A stretch of 64,000 bases of DNA, from contig CANQBQ010000003.1 in NCBI GenBank assembly GCA_947589045.1, forward strand, positions 30,964 through 94,963. The letters run 5' to 3'. The notes under the pieces were generated by a model. It made no database searches. It was not told where the DNA came from and was given only the letters and a program-made list of their open reading frames with translations. This stretch comes from an uncultured Clostridia bacterium (GTDB lineage: Bacteria > Bacillota > Clostridia > Monoglobales > Monoglobaceae). The position numbers were made by a program, and so were the translations under genes. Shown here in pieces: positions 28,929 to 38,132 of this stretch; the first letter of the stretch is position 1, and every line of letters starts with the position of its first letter.

Positions 28929-29710
28929 TACATTTCTCCTCTCATTTTTCTCACCGCGGCGGGAATGTCGTCCGAACGCATAAACGTCTCCCCTATCAAC
29001 GCCGCGTCAACCCCTATACTGCGCAGATACTTCAAATCCTCCGAATTTTTGATACTACTCTCGCTCACAATGACCGCGCCCGACGGAGCGTATTTCATAA
29101 GCCGCTCGGTGGTCGTTATATCCTCGTTAAAGGTTTTAAGGTCGCGGTTATTTATGCCGACCACACCGAAGCCGAGCGCCGCCGCCCTCTTTAACTCCTC
29201 GCTGTCGTGCGCTTCGCAAAGGCACTGCATCGAAAGTCTGTGCGCCAATTTCTTAAAGCTTGCAAGCTCTTTGTCGCCGAGTATCGCCGCAATCAGCAGT
29301 ATCGCCGACGCGCCGAGAGCGCGCGCCTCGTAAATCTGATATTCGTCTATTATGAAGTCCTTGCGCAAAAGAGGTATGTCCGCCTCGCCGCGTATGTCGC
29401 TCAAAAATTCGGGCGAGCCTCTGAAAAAATCGGTTTCGGTCAGCACGGACATCGCCTGTACGTCCGATTTAAGATACTCCCTCGCAATTTCCATATGGTT
29501 AAAATTCGGACGGATAAGCCCCTTGGAGGGCGAAGCGCACTTAACCTCCGCTATTATCGAAATCTTTTCGGGATTTTTGAGCGCGTCCGAAAAGTCAAGC
29601 GTATCGAGAACCGTTTTCTCCGCCCGCTCCGCGACTGATGAAAACGGCGTTTTATCTTTAGCCTTTTCAAGATATACCTTCTTTTTTGCGACAATATCGT
29701 CAAGTATCAT
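28928..29710 (-). CDS. trpC: Indole-3-glycerol phosphate synthase
   Basis: TIM-barrel enzyme of 260 residues. EVKCASPSKGLIRP carries the catalytic Lys, VLTETDFFRGS and LLRKDFIIDEYQIYEARALGA follow, and GINNRDLKTF and VSESSI complete the active site. The ATG at 29710 has AGAGGT 8 nt upstream; a TTG two codons earlier is less likely. Confidence 0.95.
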   Translation of the reverse strand: MILDDIVAKKKVYLEKAKDKTPFSSVAERAEKTVLDTLDFSDALKNPEKISIIAEVKCASPSKGLIRPNFNHMEIAREYLKSDVQAMSVLTETDFFRGSPEFLSDIRGEADIPLLRKDFIIDEYQIYEARALGASAILLIAAILGDKELASFKKLAHRLSMQCLCEAHDSEELKRAAALGFGVVGINNRDLKTFNEDITTTERLMKYAPSGAVIVSESSIKNSEDLKYLRSIGVDAALIGETFMRSDDIPAAVRKMRGEM

Positions 29711-29728
29711 TTTCAAAACCTCTTAAAA

Positions 29729-30739
29729 TTACTTATTTGAAAGCTCCGCGAGCTTTTTGAGCTGCTCCGCCGCGCGTCCGCTGTCGATAGCCTCGGCCGC
29801 CTTCTTTATGCCGTCCTCCAGCGACTCAGCCGCTCCGCCGCAGTAGATTGCGGCGGCAGAGTTGAGCAGAACGATGTCCCGCCTTGCGCCCTTTTCTCCA
29901 CTCAAAATGCCTCTCGTTATAGCCGCGTTCTCCTTTGCGTCGCCGCCCTTTATGTCCTCGGGCTTAGCGCGCTTGATGCCGAACTGCTCGGGGGATATGG
30001 TGTAGGTCGTCACCTTGCCGTCCTTGATTTCCGAAACCTGCGTATCCTCGTAGGTCGCGAACTCGTCCAAGCCGTCCTCGACGCCGCTCATAACCATACC
30101 GCGCGTCACGCCCGTTTTGAGCATAGCGTTTGCTATCGGCTCGGTCAGCTTTTTGTCAAAAACTCCTATTACCTGAGTTTTTGCGCCCGACGGATTGGAA
30201 AGAGGTCCCAGAATATTGCATATCGTTCTTACGCCGAGGTCGCCGCGCACCTCGTTCACATATTTCATACACGGGTTGAAAGTGCGCGCGAACATAAAGC
30301 CCACGCCTATTTCCTCCACGCACTTTTGCACGGTTTCCTGACTTGCCGTAATGTTAACTCCGAGCTCCTCGAGCACGTCCGCACTTCCGCTACGGCTCGA
30401 CACCGCACGGTTGCCGTGCTTCGCAACAGGCACGCCCGCCGCCGAAATAACGAACGCGCAGGTGGTTGAAATGTTAAACGTGTTCGCTCCGTCGCCGCCC
30501 GTGCCTACGCAGTCGATATAGTTTCCGCTCGGACGTATGCCGTCCGCCTTGTTTTTCATAGTCAGCGCACAGCCGCCTATTTCGTCGATGGTCTCGCCCT
30601 TCATTTTGAGTCCGACAAGGAACGCGCTGACCTGCGCGGGGGTCGCCTTGCCGCTGAAAATGTCGTCCATCGCGTCACGCGCTTCTTCAAACGTAAGATT
30701 TTCAAAAGCCGTTATTTTTTTGATTGCCTCTTTAATCAT
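29729..30739 (-). CDS. trpD: Anthranilate phosphoribosyltransferase
   Basis: TrpD joins anthranilate and PRPP. The 336-residue protein has the PRPP loop VGTGGDGANTFNIST, KHGNRAVSSRSGSADVLEELG, the metal-binding region and RDIVLLNSAAAIY. The start at 30739 is set by GGAGG 11 nt upstream. It is separate from the TrpG amidotransferase, which precedes it by 20 bp. Confidence 0.95.
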   Translation of the reverse strand: MIKEAIKKITAFENLTFEEARDAMDDIFSGKATPAQVSAFLVGLKMKGETIDEIGGCALTMKNKADGIRPSGNYIDCVGTGGDGANTFNISTTCAFVISAAGVPVAKHGNRAVSSRSGSADVLEELGVNITASQETVQKCVEEIGVGFMFARTFNPCMKYVNEVRGDLGVRTICNILGPLSNPSGAKTQVIGVFDKKLTEPIANAMLKTGVTRGMVMSGVEDGLDEFATYEDTQVSEIKDGKVTTYTISPEQFGIKRAKPEDIKGGDAKENAAITRGILSGEKGARRDIVLLNSAAAIYCGGAAESLEDGIKKAAEAIDSGRAAEQLKKLAELSNK

Positions 30740-30759
30740 ATCACTTTTAACCTCCAAAA

Positions 30760-31326
30760 TCAAATTTTCAAAAAGTTTTCTATTATTTTCATTCCGCACG
30801 GCGTGAGCACGGATTCGGGATGAAACTGTATTCCGTAGGTCGGGTGCGACCTGTGCTCCACCGCCATAATACAGCCGTCGTCGGTCGTGGCTGTGATTTT
30901 CAGCACGTCGGGCAGGCTGTCGTTCTCGATTATAAGAGAGTGGTACCTGCCGACCTGTTCTTCCGCTTCAAGCCCCGCAAACAGCTTTGACGAGGTATCG
31001 AGCTTTGCCGTGTCCACCTTTCCGTGCATAAGGTGCGGTGCGCGGACTATTTTTCCGCCGAACGCCTCGCCTATCGACTGGTGCCCGAGGCACACTCCCA
31101 AAATCGGGAGCTTTCCGCTCAGCTTTTGTATCAGCTCAATACATATTCCCGCGTCGGACGGATAGCACGGTCCGGGGGATATTATTATGCGTTCGGGGTT
31201 TTCCGCCGCGACCTCCTCCACCGTTATTTTGTCGTTGCGGTAGACCTTAATATCGGGGCAAAGCGTACCGACATACTGATACAGATTATATGTAAACGAG
31301 TCGTAGTTGTCAATTATTGTAATCAT
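30760..31326 (-). CDS. trpG: Anthranilate synthase glutamine amidotransferase subunit
   Basis: This 188-residue class I amidotransferase supplies ammonia to TrpE. It has IIDNYDSFTYNLYQY, the oxyanion motif ISPGPCYPSDAG, the nucleophile in LGVCLGHQSIGEAFGG and the His/Glu pair in GIQFHPESVL. Its ATG overlaps the trpE stop (ATGA), so translation is coupled. It could also serve PabB, but the operon position argues for TrpE. Confidence 0.95.
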   Translation of the reverse strand: MITIIDNYDSFTYNLYQYVGTLCPDIKVYRNDKITVEEVAAENPERIIISPGPCYPSDAGICIELIQKLSGKLPILGVCLGHQSIGEAFGGKIVRAPHLMHGKVDTAKLDTSSKLFAGLEAEEQVGRYHSLIIENDSLPDVLKITATTDDGCIMAVEHRSHPTYGIQFHPESVLTPCGMKIIENFLKI

Positions 31327-32804
31327 ATCAGTTCACCCGCCTTTTTAATAGCAGTAATCATCGCCATCGACTTGTTGACCGACTCCTCGTACTCCTTTTC
31401 GGGGATAGAGTCGTACACAATTCCGCCGCCCGCCTGGACATAAGCCCTGCCGTTTTTAAACAGCGACGTGCGTATCGTTATACAACTGTCGAGGTTGCCG
31501 TTAAATCCGACATAGCATATCGCTCCGCCGTAAATTCCGCGGCGCACGTTTTCAAGCTCGTCGATAATCTCCATCGCGCGAACCTTGGGCGCGCCCGACA
31601 GAGTTCCCGCCGGAAGCGCGGCGCAAAGCGCGTCGAACACGCTCTTGTCCTCCCGCATTACTCCCTTTACGTCGCTCGTCATATGCATAACGTGGGAAAA
31701 ATACTGTATATATTTAAACTTTGTCACGTTCACCGAGCCGAACTCGCAGACCTTTCCGATGTCGTTTCTGCCGAGGTCAACCAGCATAACGTGTTCGGCG
31801 TTTTCTTTTTCGTCGGCGGCAAGCTCTCTCGCCAGAGCCTCGTCCTCATCGCTGTTTGAGCCTCTCGGACGCGTGCCCGCTATCGGACTTGTCTGCACCG
31901 TTTTGTTTTCGACGCGCACCAGAAGTTCGGGAGACGCGCCCGCTATTTGGTAGTCGTCCAGCTTCAGATAGTACATATAAGGCGACGGATTTATAAGGCG
32001 TATCGCGCGGTAGGCGTTGAACGGGTCAACGTTGGTTTTCATCGAAAAGCGCTGCGACGGCACGACCTGAAAAATGTCTCCATTTTTGATGTACTCCTTC
32101 GCCTTTTCGACATTGGCGCAAAACTGCTCCTTTGTAAGATTGCTCTCCACCTCGCCGCACTCGCACTTATTCTGTTTTATAAGTCCGCGCTTCGCCGAGA
32201 AAATCTCGTCTCTTATTTTAAGCAGACGCTCGGTAACGCCGTCGTACTTTTCTCTGAGACTGTCATCTCCGCCCTCGCCGTCGGTATGGAGATTGACAAT
32301 TATGATAAGCTTCTTCTTTTCGTGGTCGAATGCGACAAGCTCATCCGTAAACATAAAGTGCATATCGGGCTGGTTTAAATCGTCCTTCGGCGGGTTGGGC
32401 AAATACTCCGAAAGGCGCACAACGTCGTAGGCAAAATAGCCCACCGCACCGCCCGAAAACTGCGGAATATCGGACAGGACGGGCGATTTGAACCTCTCGC
32501 ACATCTCGCGCAGAGCCTTTATCGGGTCGCCCGTTTCGTTGTGCTCCTCGCCGCTTCGGTCGGTTACCGTGATTTTGTCGCCGTAGCTCTTAAAAATCAT
32601 AAACGGGTTCCTGCCCACAAACGAATAGCGCGCAAACTCGCGGTCGCCGTCCGCCGATTCGAGCAAAAAGCAAAACTTATCTCTCTCCAGAATTTTGAAC
32701 ACCGAGATAGGGGTGTCCATATCCGCGTAAAACGAAAGCGTTATCGGAATGATATTGTTGTTCTGCGCCAAATCTTTAACCGTGGTAAAATCGGGGTAAA
32801 ACAT
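31323..32804 (-). CDS. trpE: Anthranilate synthase component I
   Basis: TrpE makes anthranilate from chorismate. It is 493 residues. The N-terminal LLES motif (FCFLLESADGD) belongs to the tryptophan feedback site, so allosteric inhibition is expected. Catalytic signatures include GDIFQVVPSQRF, SPSPYMYYLK-like INPSPYMYYL, AGTRPRG, MLVDLGRNDIG and PAGTLSGAPKVRAME. The start at 32804 is fixed by AAGGAGG (32812-32818). It is the first structural gene of trpEGDCFBA. Confidence 0.95.
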   Translation of the reverse strand: MFYPDFTTVKDLAQNNNIIPITLSFYADMDTPISVFKILERDKFCFLLESADGDREFARYSFVGRNPFMIFKSYGDKITVTDRSGEEHNETGDPIKALREMCERFKSPVLSDIPQFSGGAVGYFAYDVVRLSEYLPNPPKDDLNQPDMHFMFTDELVAFDHEKKKLIIIVNLHTDGEGGDDSLREKYDGVTERLLKIRDEIFSAKRGLIKQNKCECGEVESNLTKEQFCANVEKAKEYIKNGDIFQVVPSQRFSMKTNVDPFNAYRAIRLINPSPYMYYLKLDDYQIAGASPELLVRVENKTVQTSPIAGTRPRGSNSDEDEALARELAADEKENAEHVMLVDLGRNDIGKVCEFGSVNVTKFKYIQYFSHVMHMTSDVKGVMREDKSVFDALCAALPAGTLSGAPKVRAMEIIDELENVRRGIYGGAICYVGFNGNLDSCITIRTSLFKNGRAYVQAGGGIVYDSIPEKEYEESVNKSMAMITAIKKAGELI

Positions 32805-32818
32805 AAAAAATTGCCTCC

Positions 32819-32957
32819 TTAATTTTATAAGCAGACATGAGATTATTAAATTCAAACAGGTTTTTCGCACAAAGACACAAAAAGCCTCTACAAACAAAAC
32901 TCATCTGTTCCAATCTCCGCTTTGCACTCGGTGCAAAGCACTCATCTCATCTCATCT
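32819..32957 (-). promoter_or_regulatory. trp operon leader with tandem repeats, a hairpin and possible long-range pairing
   Basis: The untranslated leader is about 150 nt. At its 5' end GAT-GAG units are repeated three times (32941-32958). Next comes a 9-bp hairpin, GCTTTGCAC/GTGCAAAGC with a CGA loop (32919-32939). Near the trpE ribosome site AUCUCAU (32837-32843) is complementary to the AUGAGAU repeats at the 5' end. This could bring the two ends together. No T-box signature is present. It is presumably an attenuation or translation-control leader; the mechanism is not settled by sequence. Confidence 0.55.
32901..32945 (-). CDS. Possible 14-residue trp leader peptide with one Trp codon
   Basis: Within the trp leader an ATG opens the frame MSALHRVQSGDWNR and then stops. 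It spans the hairpin and contains one tryptophan codon near its end. The preceding GATGAG is only a weak ribosome site, and classical leader peptides have two or more Trp codons. Translation is therefore doubtful. Confidence 0.3.
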   Translation of the reverse strand: MSALHRVQSGDWNR

Positions 32958-32963
32958 TGGTTT

Positions 32964-32992
32964 ATTATACAGGACTGTGCGCCGTTTGTCAA
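32964..32992 (-). promoter_or_regulatory. trp operon promoter, full consensus
   Basis: TTGACA (32987-32992) and TATAAT (32964-32969) on the minus strand are separated by exactly 17 nt. Transcription should start near 32957, so the GAUGAG repeats lie at the very 5' end of the RNA. Confidence 0.88.
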
Positions 32993-33015
32993 CAAAATTT
33001 TTGAAAATATTTTTT

Positions 33016-33046
33016 AAAAGCCGCCGAAAATTTTTCGGCGGCTTTT
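33016..33046. terminator. Terminator after the pectate lyase gene
   Basis: AAAAGCCGCCGAAAA pairs with TTTTCGGCGGCTTTT over 15 bp. It lies 10 bp beyond the pectate lyase stop on the minus strand and just upstream of the trp promoter. Confidence 0.8.
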
Positions 33047-33055
33047 GATTTTTTG

Positions 33056-36000
33056 TCAGTTGTTCGCCCTCTTAATCTCGGGCGGGGTTTCTGTAATCGG
33101 ACGCATACCGTTTACGCTGTTCCAGATATATGCCTTAATCGACACCGTTTCGTCGGGTAAATTCATCTTAACGGTCTGCTCTTTTTCGCCCTTTAGCGAA
33201 ACCGTTGCGATGCAGTTTATAATTCCGTACTCGTTATATCCCGCGAGGATTATATCGCACGGTTCAAGCTCGGAGCCGCTGATGCAAAACTCTATTTCGC
33301 CTCCGCCGAACGCGCTGACCTCACTGCCATTTTGCCTGAACACTACCTTTGGCAATTCGGGCGCGGGTTCGGTAGGCGTCGGATCGGTAGGTGTGGGTGC
33401 AGGGTCGGTCGGCGTGGGCGTGGGGTCGGGCTGCTGAGATGAGCCGCCCGCTGAGGTAGGCACAAACGAAATGCCGTAATACTCGCCCTTGGAGCCTGCC
33501 GTATATATGTAGTATGTCGTACCCGCCTTCAGCTCCGCGCTCGTCGCCATATACTCGCTCGGATATTCCGCTTCGGGGTCGGGCGTGGAGTCGAGGTCTG
33601 TCGCGGGCTCGTTTTTATACGAAGCCGCCACGTTTCCGCCGTCATCGTTTATTATAAATTCCTTGCTGCTGTTTACCTTATAATATACCGTGATAACTCC
33701 GTCAAATTCGGGCTTATAGGTAAGCGAACTGCCCGTCTTTCCGTTATCACTCGGATTGTTGCCGCTGGAGATATATCCGATAAAGTTATCCACGCTGCCT
33801 ATCGAGCGGCTGCTCTTCGGCACAAAGGTCATATCGTCGTTAACCGTGAGGTTTTTCATTAAAGAGCCGCCTGTCGGTACGTTCTCGCTCGCCTTCCACA
33901 TTTCCTCGGCGCCGGTGTGACCGAAAGTTATGCCGACAAATCTGCCCTTGGAGCCGGCGACATATATATAATATGTACTTCCCGCCTCGACGGGAGCGGT
34001 CAGCATCGCGTTACTGCCCGCGGCTGAAACGGATGAGAGGCAGTCGTCCTGCGACTTTTCGCCCTCTTTAACGATATAAGCGGTCTTAACGCTCTCCTGC
34101 TTGCCGTCCGCCGCCGCTGTACCAAGCGAGGTTATATACGCGGTCACAAAGCCGTTCTCGTTCGGAGTATATTTAAAGCCCGTACCCGTCGCAACACCAT
34201 TTTCCTTATCCCAGGTGCCGTTGTTGTCTCCCGAAACGTAATAGTTATACGTTTCGCTGTAATCGGTGCCGTTTATCGTATAAGAGGTCATACCCTTTCC
34301 CGCCGACAGAGTTTCGAGGGGATACAGTCCGTCCATAAGCCTGCTTCCCGCTCCCTTATTCTTGTCGCTCTCCGACGCAATCCATCGGGTCGTGGTAGAC
34401 TTCACGGTGACGGTAAAATACTTTTTCATCGTATAGTCCTTGTTGACAATCTCCGCGACCAGAGAAGCGCTCTCGTCATCTCCCGAAGGACGATTTACGA
34501 CGGTAACGACGTTATTTTCTATCTCTATAAGCTCGGACGCGCTCGACCAGCTTATCGCGCTGCCGTTTTTGCTTCCGACTATTGGCAAAGGAAGCTCTGC
34601 GGGGCTGATTATGGGCTGTGTCGGGAGAGAAATTGCCGCCGCGTCCTCGCGGGCGGGAGCGTATCCCTCATAAATTCCGACCGGCTCGGACACCGTAACA
34701 ACTCCCTCGGGGAATGCGTCAACCGTCAAATCATTTATATAATATTCTATATTCGTATAGCCCTGACCGAGATAATCGTCCCGCGAGTCGTCCTTGCCGA
34801 CGTTCAAGCCGCGCTCTTTTTCCCACACGTCGTCCATACCGTCTTTATCGCTGTCGGTAATCGTCTGCTTTTCCTCTTTGGGATAGAATTGGTCGTAATC
34901 CATATACTGAATGCCGTAGGTCTTTATCGCCTTCGCAAGCGCGGAGTCGCTGTTTGTGAAATCCGAGTAAGAGCTGAATTTTCTGCCGCCCGTCAGCGAA
35001 CCCGTACCCGTGTAGGTTTCATAGAGCACACGTGCGTCTATCAGGGGTCTCGAGGCATCATTTTCGTATTTATAGCCGCTTGCGGTATTATCTACGGGAT
35101 GAACGCCCGCGCCCGAATACCTCACGACCTTAAGATACGCGTCCTCGGCGGTGTCGAGACTGTTGACTGTCGAGGCGTCCTCACCGTTGACCGCGGGCAC
35201 CTTGAACGGAGAGTTCACGCGGTACGTACCCTCGGAAAATCCCGAAACGCCCAGCCATTGGTTTTTGTTCTCTATGTCTTTGTTGTAATAGCTGTTATCC
35301 TTTTTCCTCATAGTGTTGCCGTCTATGTAAAATCTGTAATTCTCGCGGCTCGAACCGCTGGAATTATTGAGAAACCTGTAACCGCTCTTGGTTGACGGTC
35401 CCGCCTTTAAATAGTTATTCACATAGTTGATATGACCGAGCGTGCCGTATGCCGTCTGATAACCCCAGTTATATATGACGTTATTTGTAAAGTCCATCGG
35501 CTCGCTTCCCTTTTCGACCTTGCCGCGGAAGTTTCGTGACAGGCTGTGACACAGAAGATTGTGGTGCCACGAATTTTGACCCTTGCCAAACATCGCGCCG
35601 AAGCCGTGCGCTCCCTTTGAATGATACGAAACGCAGTTTGACGGACCTATTATTGTGTACTGCACGGTCTGGTTCATATTGCTCGAATAAAGTCCGAACT
35701 GCTCGTCATTTGCGAAGCCTATGGAGCAGTGGTCGATGATAGAGTTGGAGCCCTTGTTTCCGCCCCACGCGTCGTAGTCGGACTCCTTGCCCTTCTCGCC
35801 CGGGCGGGAGCTTACAAATCTTATTATAATATTATCTCCGCCCATACCTATCTTTCCGTTACGCAGAGTAATTCCCTTGCCGCCGGGCGCGGTCTGACCC
35901 GCGACCGTGACGTTGCCCTTTACGATAACGTCCGACTTCAAATTTATCGTGCCGCCGACCGCAAAGACAACAATGCTGTTGGAGTGGCTGACCGCCTCGC

Positions 36001-36208
36001 GGAATGAGCCCTCACCGCTGTCGTTGAGATTGCTGACGATACGCACCTTGCCGCCTCTGCCGCCCGTCGCGTACTTTCCCGCGCCCTCCGCACCGGGAAA
36101 CGCGAGCAGGAGCGAGGAGCCGTCGTCCGCCGCCGCAGGTACGGCGATACTGCCGATAACGACAGCCGCCGCCAAAAGAATATTAAAAAGCTTTGCTTTG
36201 TGTTTCAT
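33056..36208 (-). CDS. Secreted multidomain pectate-lyase-like protein
   Basis: The product is 1050 residues. After a signal peptide (about 1-27) comes a right-handed beta-helix of pectate lyase type to about residue 430, beginning FPGAEGAGKYATGGRGGK and containing VAGQTAPGGKGITLRNG, SIIDHCSIGFAND and NSWHHNLLCHSLSRNFRG. A calcium-type loop DSDKDGMDDVWE lies near 455, then an Ig-like stretch. Two related domains of about 150 residues follow, each ending in TYYIY.AGSKG..(V/Y)GI(T/S)F; they may bind carbohydrate. A Pro/Thr linker and a C-terminal beta domain complete it. It should cleave polygalacturonate outside the cell. The upstream neighbour is an SLH-anchored protein. Confidence 0.85.
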   Translation of the reverse strand: MKHKAKLFNILLAAAVVIGSIAVPAAADDGSSLLLAFPGAEGAGKYATGGRGGKVRIVSNLNDSGEGSFREAVSHSNSIVVFAVGGTINLKSDVIVKGNVTVAGQTAPGGKGITLRNGKIGMGGDNIIIRFVSSRPGEKGKESDYDAWGGNKGSNSIIDHCSIGFANDEQFGLYSSNMNQTVQYTIIGPSNCVSYHSKGAHGFGAMFGKGQNSWHHNLLCHSLSRNFRGKVEKGSEPMDFTNNVIYNWGYQTAYGTLGHINYVNNYLKAGPSTKSGYRFLNNSSGSSRENYRFYIDGNTMRKKDNSYYNKDIENKNQWLGVSGFSEGTYRVNSPFKVPAVNGEDASTVNSLDTAEDAYLKVVRYSGAGVHPVDNTASGYKYENDASRPLIDARVLYETYTGTGSLTGGRKFSSYSDFTNSDSALAKAIKTYGIQYMDYDQFYPKEEKQTITDSDKDGMDDVWEKERGLNVGKDDSRDDYLGQGYTNIEYYINDLTVDAFPEGVVTVSEPVGIYEGYAPAREDAAAISLPTQPIISPAELPLPIVGSKNGSAISWSSASELIEIENNVVTVVNRPSGDDESASLVAEIVNKDYTMKKYFTVTVKSTTTRWIASESDKNKGAGSRLMDGLYPLETLSAGKGMTSYTINGTDYSETYNYYVSGDNNGTWDKENGVATGTGFKYTPNENGFVTAYITSLGTAAADGKQESVKTAYIVKEGEKSQDDCLSSVSAAGSNAMLTAPVEAGSTYYIYVAGSKGRFVGITFGHTGAEEMWKASENVPTGGSLMKNLTVNDDMTFVPKSSRSIGSVDNFIGYISSGNNPSDNGKTGSSLTYKPEFDGVITVYYKVNSSKEFIINDDGGNVAASYKNEPATDLDSTPDPEAEYPSEYMATSAELKAGTTYYIYTAGSKGEYYGISFVPTSAGGSSQQPDPTPTPTDPAPTPTDPTPTEPAPELPKVVFRQNGSEVSAFGGGEIEFCISGSELEPCDIILAGYNEYGIINCIATVSLKGEKEQTVKMNLPDETVSIKAYIWNSVNGMRPITETPPEIKRANN

Positions 36209-36270
36209 AACTGTTCACCCGCTCCAATCTAATAAAATTTAAACTCAAAAATTCGTCTGTACCCTATATT

Positions 36271-38031
36271 TTATTTCTCTGTTTTGAGAGGACCGAAGCC
36301 CGCCGTGCGTACACATTCCTGTCCTTCCTCGGTCAGCATAAACTCCGCCATCTTTCGCGCGGGCGAGTTTTCGGGCTGACTTTTTAGCATAACGACATAG
36401 GTGTTATTCGAGAGAGGATAACTTCCGTCCGCTATGGTTTCGTCGGTCGGGAAAACGCCGTCTATGCTGAGAAGCTTCAAATTTTTATGCGTTTCGTAGA
36501 ACATATCCATATTGTTGAAATAGTAATATATGCTGTAACCCAGTCCGTAGCCCACGGGGTCGTCGGTCTGAGCGTCCATAACATTCGTAAGTATATTCGC
36601 CATAGTATCCGACGTATTTTCTGTCCTTATCTTCTCGTTTATCTCATTTCCGTTTAAGAAGTGGCGCTCCATCTGCGCGTGACTGCCGCTGTCGTTATTT
36701 CGGCAGTACGGATAGAGCAGAGCGTCCGCGCCGCCCACCTCGTTCCAGTTTTCATAGGCGTTATTGACATAGATATTTGTAATCTGTTCGGAGGTCAGTC
36801 CTTCGGACGGATTATCCGCGTTCGTGAAGAATACCATCGCGTCGTAGGCAACCGGAATAAGCTCCAACTCCACGCCCTTTTCCTCGGCAAGCGCGAGAAT
36901 GTCCGACGCGGGATAGACCGAAGCGAACAGCATATCAACCTCGCCGTTTATGAGGCGCTCGTATGAAGCGTGGCTCTTGCTGTGAGAAGCGGGCTTGTCT
37001 TTATGATCATAGCCGTTGAGGAACAGCTCATTATAGACAGCCTCGGTGAACGGATATGTTGAAGTAGAGCCGTCGATGACAGGCATTTCCTTATCAAAGC
37101 CGTATTTGATTGCGGCTTCGGACGGGTAGCACTGAAAGCTCTCCAAAACGTCTCTCAAAAGTCCCGCCGCCTCAAATCTTAAAGCCTCGTTTTGCGGAGC
37201 GTAGACAAACCTGCCCTCGTCGCTTGGGTCTTCGGTGTCATATTCGTAATCGAAAATATTCAAACTTCCGAATTTTGCGTACGCGTTCAACGCCCAATCC
37301 GAAATTTTGTCGGTGTCCGCCGCGAGAAAATTCTTATCCACGTCGGCTGCCGTCGCGCCCTCCGTCTCATAGCAAAGTCCCGCCGTAACCGCCGCGCGGT
37401 ACGCCATAACTGTAAATTCCTCACGGGTCACGGTTCTGTCGGGGTGAAATCCGCCGTCAGGCTCGCCCTCCGCTATTTTGTACTCCTTTGCCGCCGCCAA
37501 ATTATCCGCGAACCAGTCGCCCTCGGCAACATCGTTAAACCCGCCGTGATAGTCCGCCGTAACGCCGAGCATACGGGTGATTATCGTTGCCGCCTCCGCG
37601 CGCGTTATCGTATCGTACGGGCGCGCGCTGCCGTCGTCGTCGCCGTTAATAAGACCGCATTCCGCCGCCGCTTTCATCACATAAAACTCATACGAGTAAT
37701 CCTCGGGCATATCGGTAAATTTAACCTCGTCCATGATAAACGCCTCGATAGAACGGTCGGCGTTTTCGGCGGGAACGGTTGCGAAAATTCTTCCGTCGTA
37801 ATATGCCGACATTGAGATAGGCGTTTTGTCGTCGGCATAGCGCGCGAGTATGTTGCCGCTCCCACGGCTCTCGGTCCAAAGCCGCTCCGCGAGCGTACTC
37901 GGCGCGCTCAAAACCACAAATTTTTCGCCGTCGTCCGCCGCAAATGCGGTCGGCAAAAATGCCGAAACAACAGCCGCGGTCAGAGCCGCCGCCGTAATTT
38001 TTTTAAAAATTGTTTTGTATGATTTTTTCAT
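36271..38031 (-). CDS. SLH-domain protein with a PstS-like substrate-binding domain
   Basis: The 586-residue protein has a signal peptide ending AFLPTAFA with no lipobox cysteine. SLH repeats at about 110-240 include RPYDTITRAEAATIITRML and the second motif FHPDRTVTREEFTVMAYRA. The C-terminal 290 residues resemble phosphate-type periplasmic binding proteins: VIDGSTSTYPFTEAVYNE, the LTSEQITNIYVNNAYENW region and PYCRNNDSGSHAQMERHFL, a typical ligand-binding Ser/Thr pattern. SLH domains attach proteins to the cell-wall polymer, so this is a binding protein held at the surface. No pst permease genes are nearby. Ligand unknown; phosphate is the family default. Confidence 0.82.
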   Translation of the reverse strand: MKKSYKTIFKKITAAALTAAVVSAFLPTAFAADDGEKFVVLSAPSTLAERLWTESRGSGNILARYADDKTPISMSAYYDGRIFATVPAENADRSIEAFIMDEVKFTDMPEDYSYEFYVMKAAAECGLINGDDDGSARPYDTITRAEAATIITRMLGVTADYHGGFNDVAEGDWFADNLAAAKEYKIAEGEPDGGFHPDRTVTREEFTVMAYRAAVTAGLCYETEGATAADVDKNFLAADTDKISDWALNAYAKFGSLNIFDYEYDTEDPSDEGRFVYAPQNEALRFEAAGLLRDVLESFQCYPSEAAIKYGFDKEMPVIDGSTSTYPFTEAVYNELFLNGYDHKDKPASHSKSHASYERLINGEVDMLFASVYPASDILALAEEKGVELELIPVAYDAMVFFTNADNPSEGLTSEQITNIYVNNAYENWNEVGGADALLYPYCRNNDSGSHAQMERHFLNGNEINEKIRTENTSDTMANILTNVMDAQTDDPVGYGLGYSIYYYFNNMDMFYETHKNLKLLSIDGVFPTDETIADGSYPLSNNTYVVMLKSQPENSPARKMAEFMLTEEGQECVRTAGFGPLKTEK

Positions 38032-38088
38032 ACGTTCTCCCTCACCGATAATATATTTTTATTTTTCGCAAACAGGTAATTATGACAA

Positions 38089-38119
38089 TTCAAGCCGCGG
38101 GGTATTCCCACGGCTTGAA
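38089..38119 (-). terminator. Hairpin after rnfB
   Basis: TTCAAGCCG and CGGCTTGAA form a 9-bp stem extended by three more pairs past one mismatch. It follows the rnfB stop by 13 bp on the minus strand. The T-run is weak, so it may be an imperfect terminator. Confidence 0.5.
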
Positions 38120-38132
38120 TAAAACGTCACAA

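Noticed and set aside
32819..32957. T-box leader for the trp operon
   Set aside because: No AGGGUGGNACCGCG-type T-box sequence and no terminator/antiterminator pair of that class were found.
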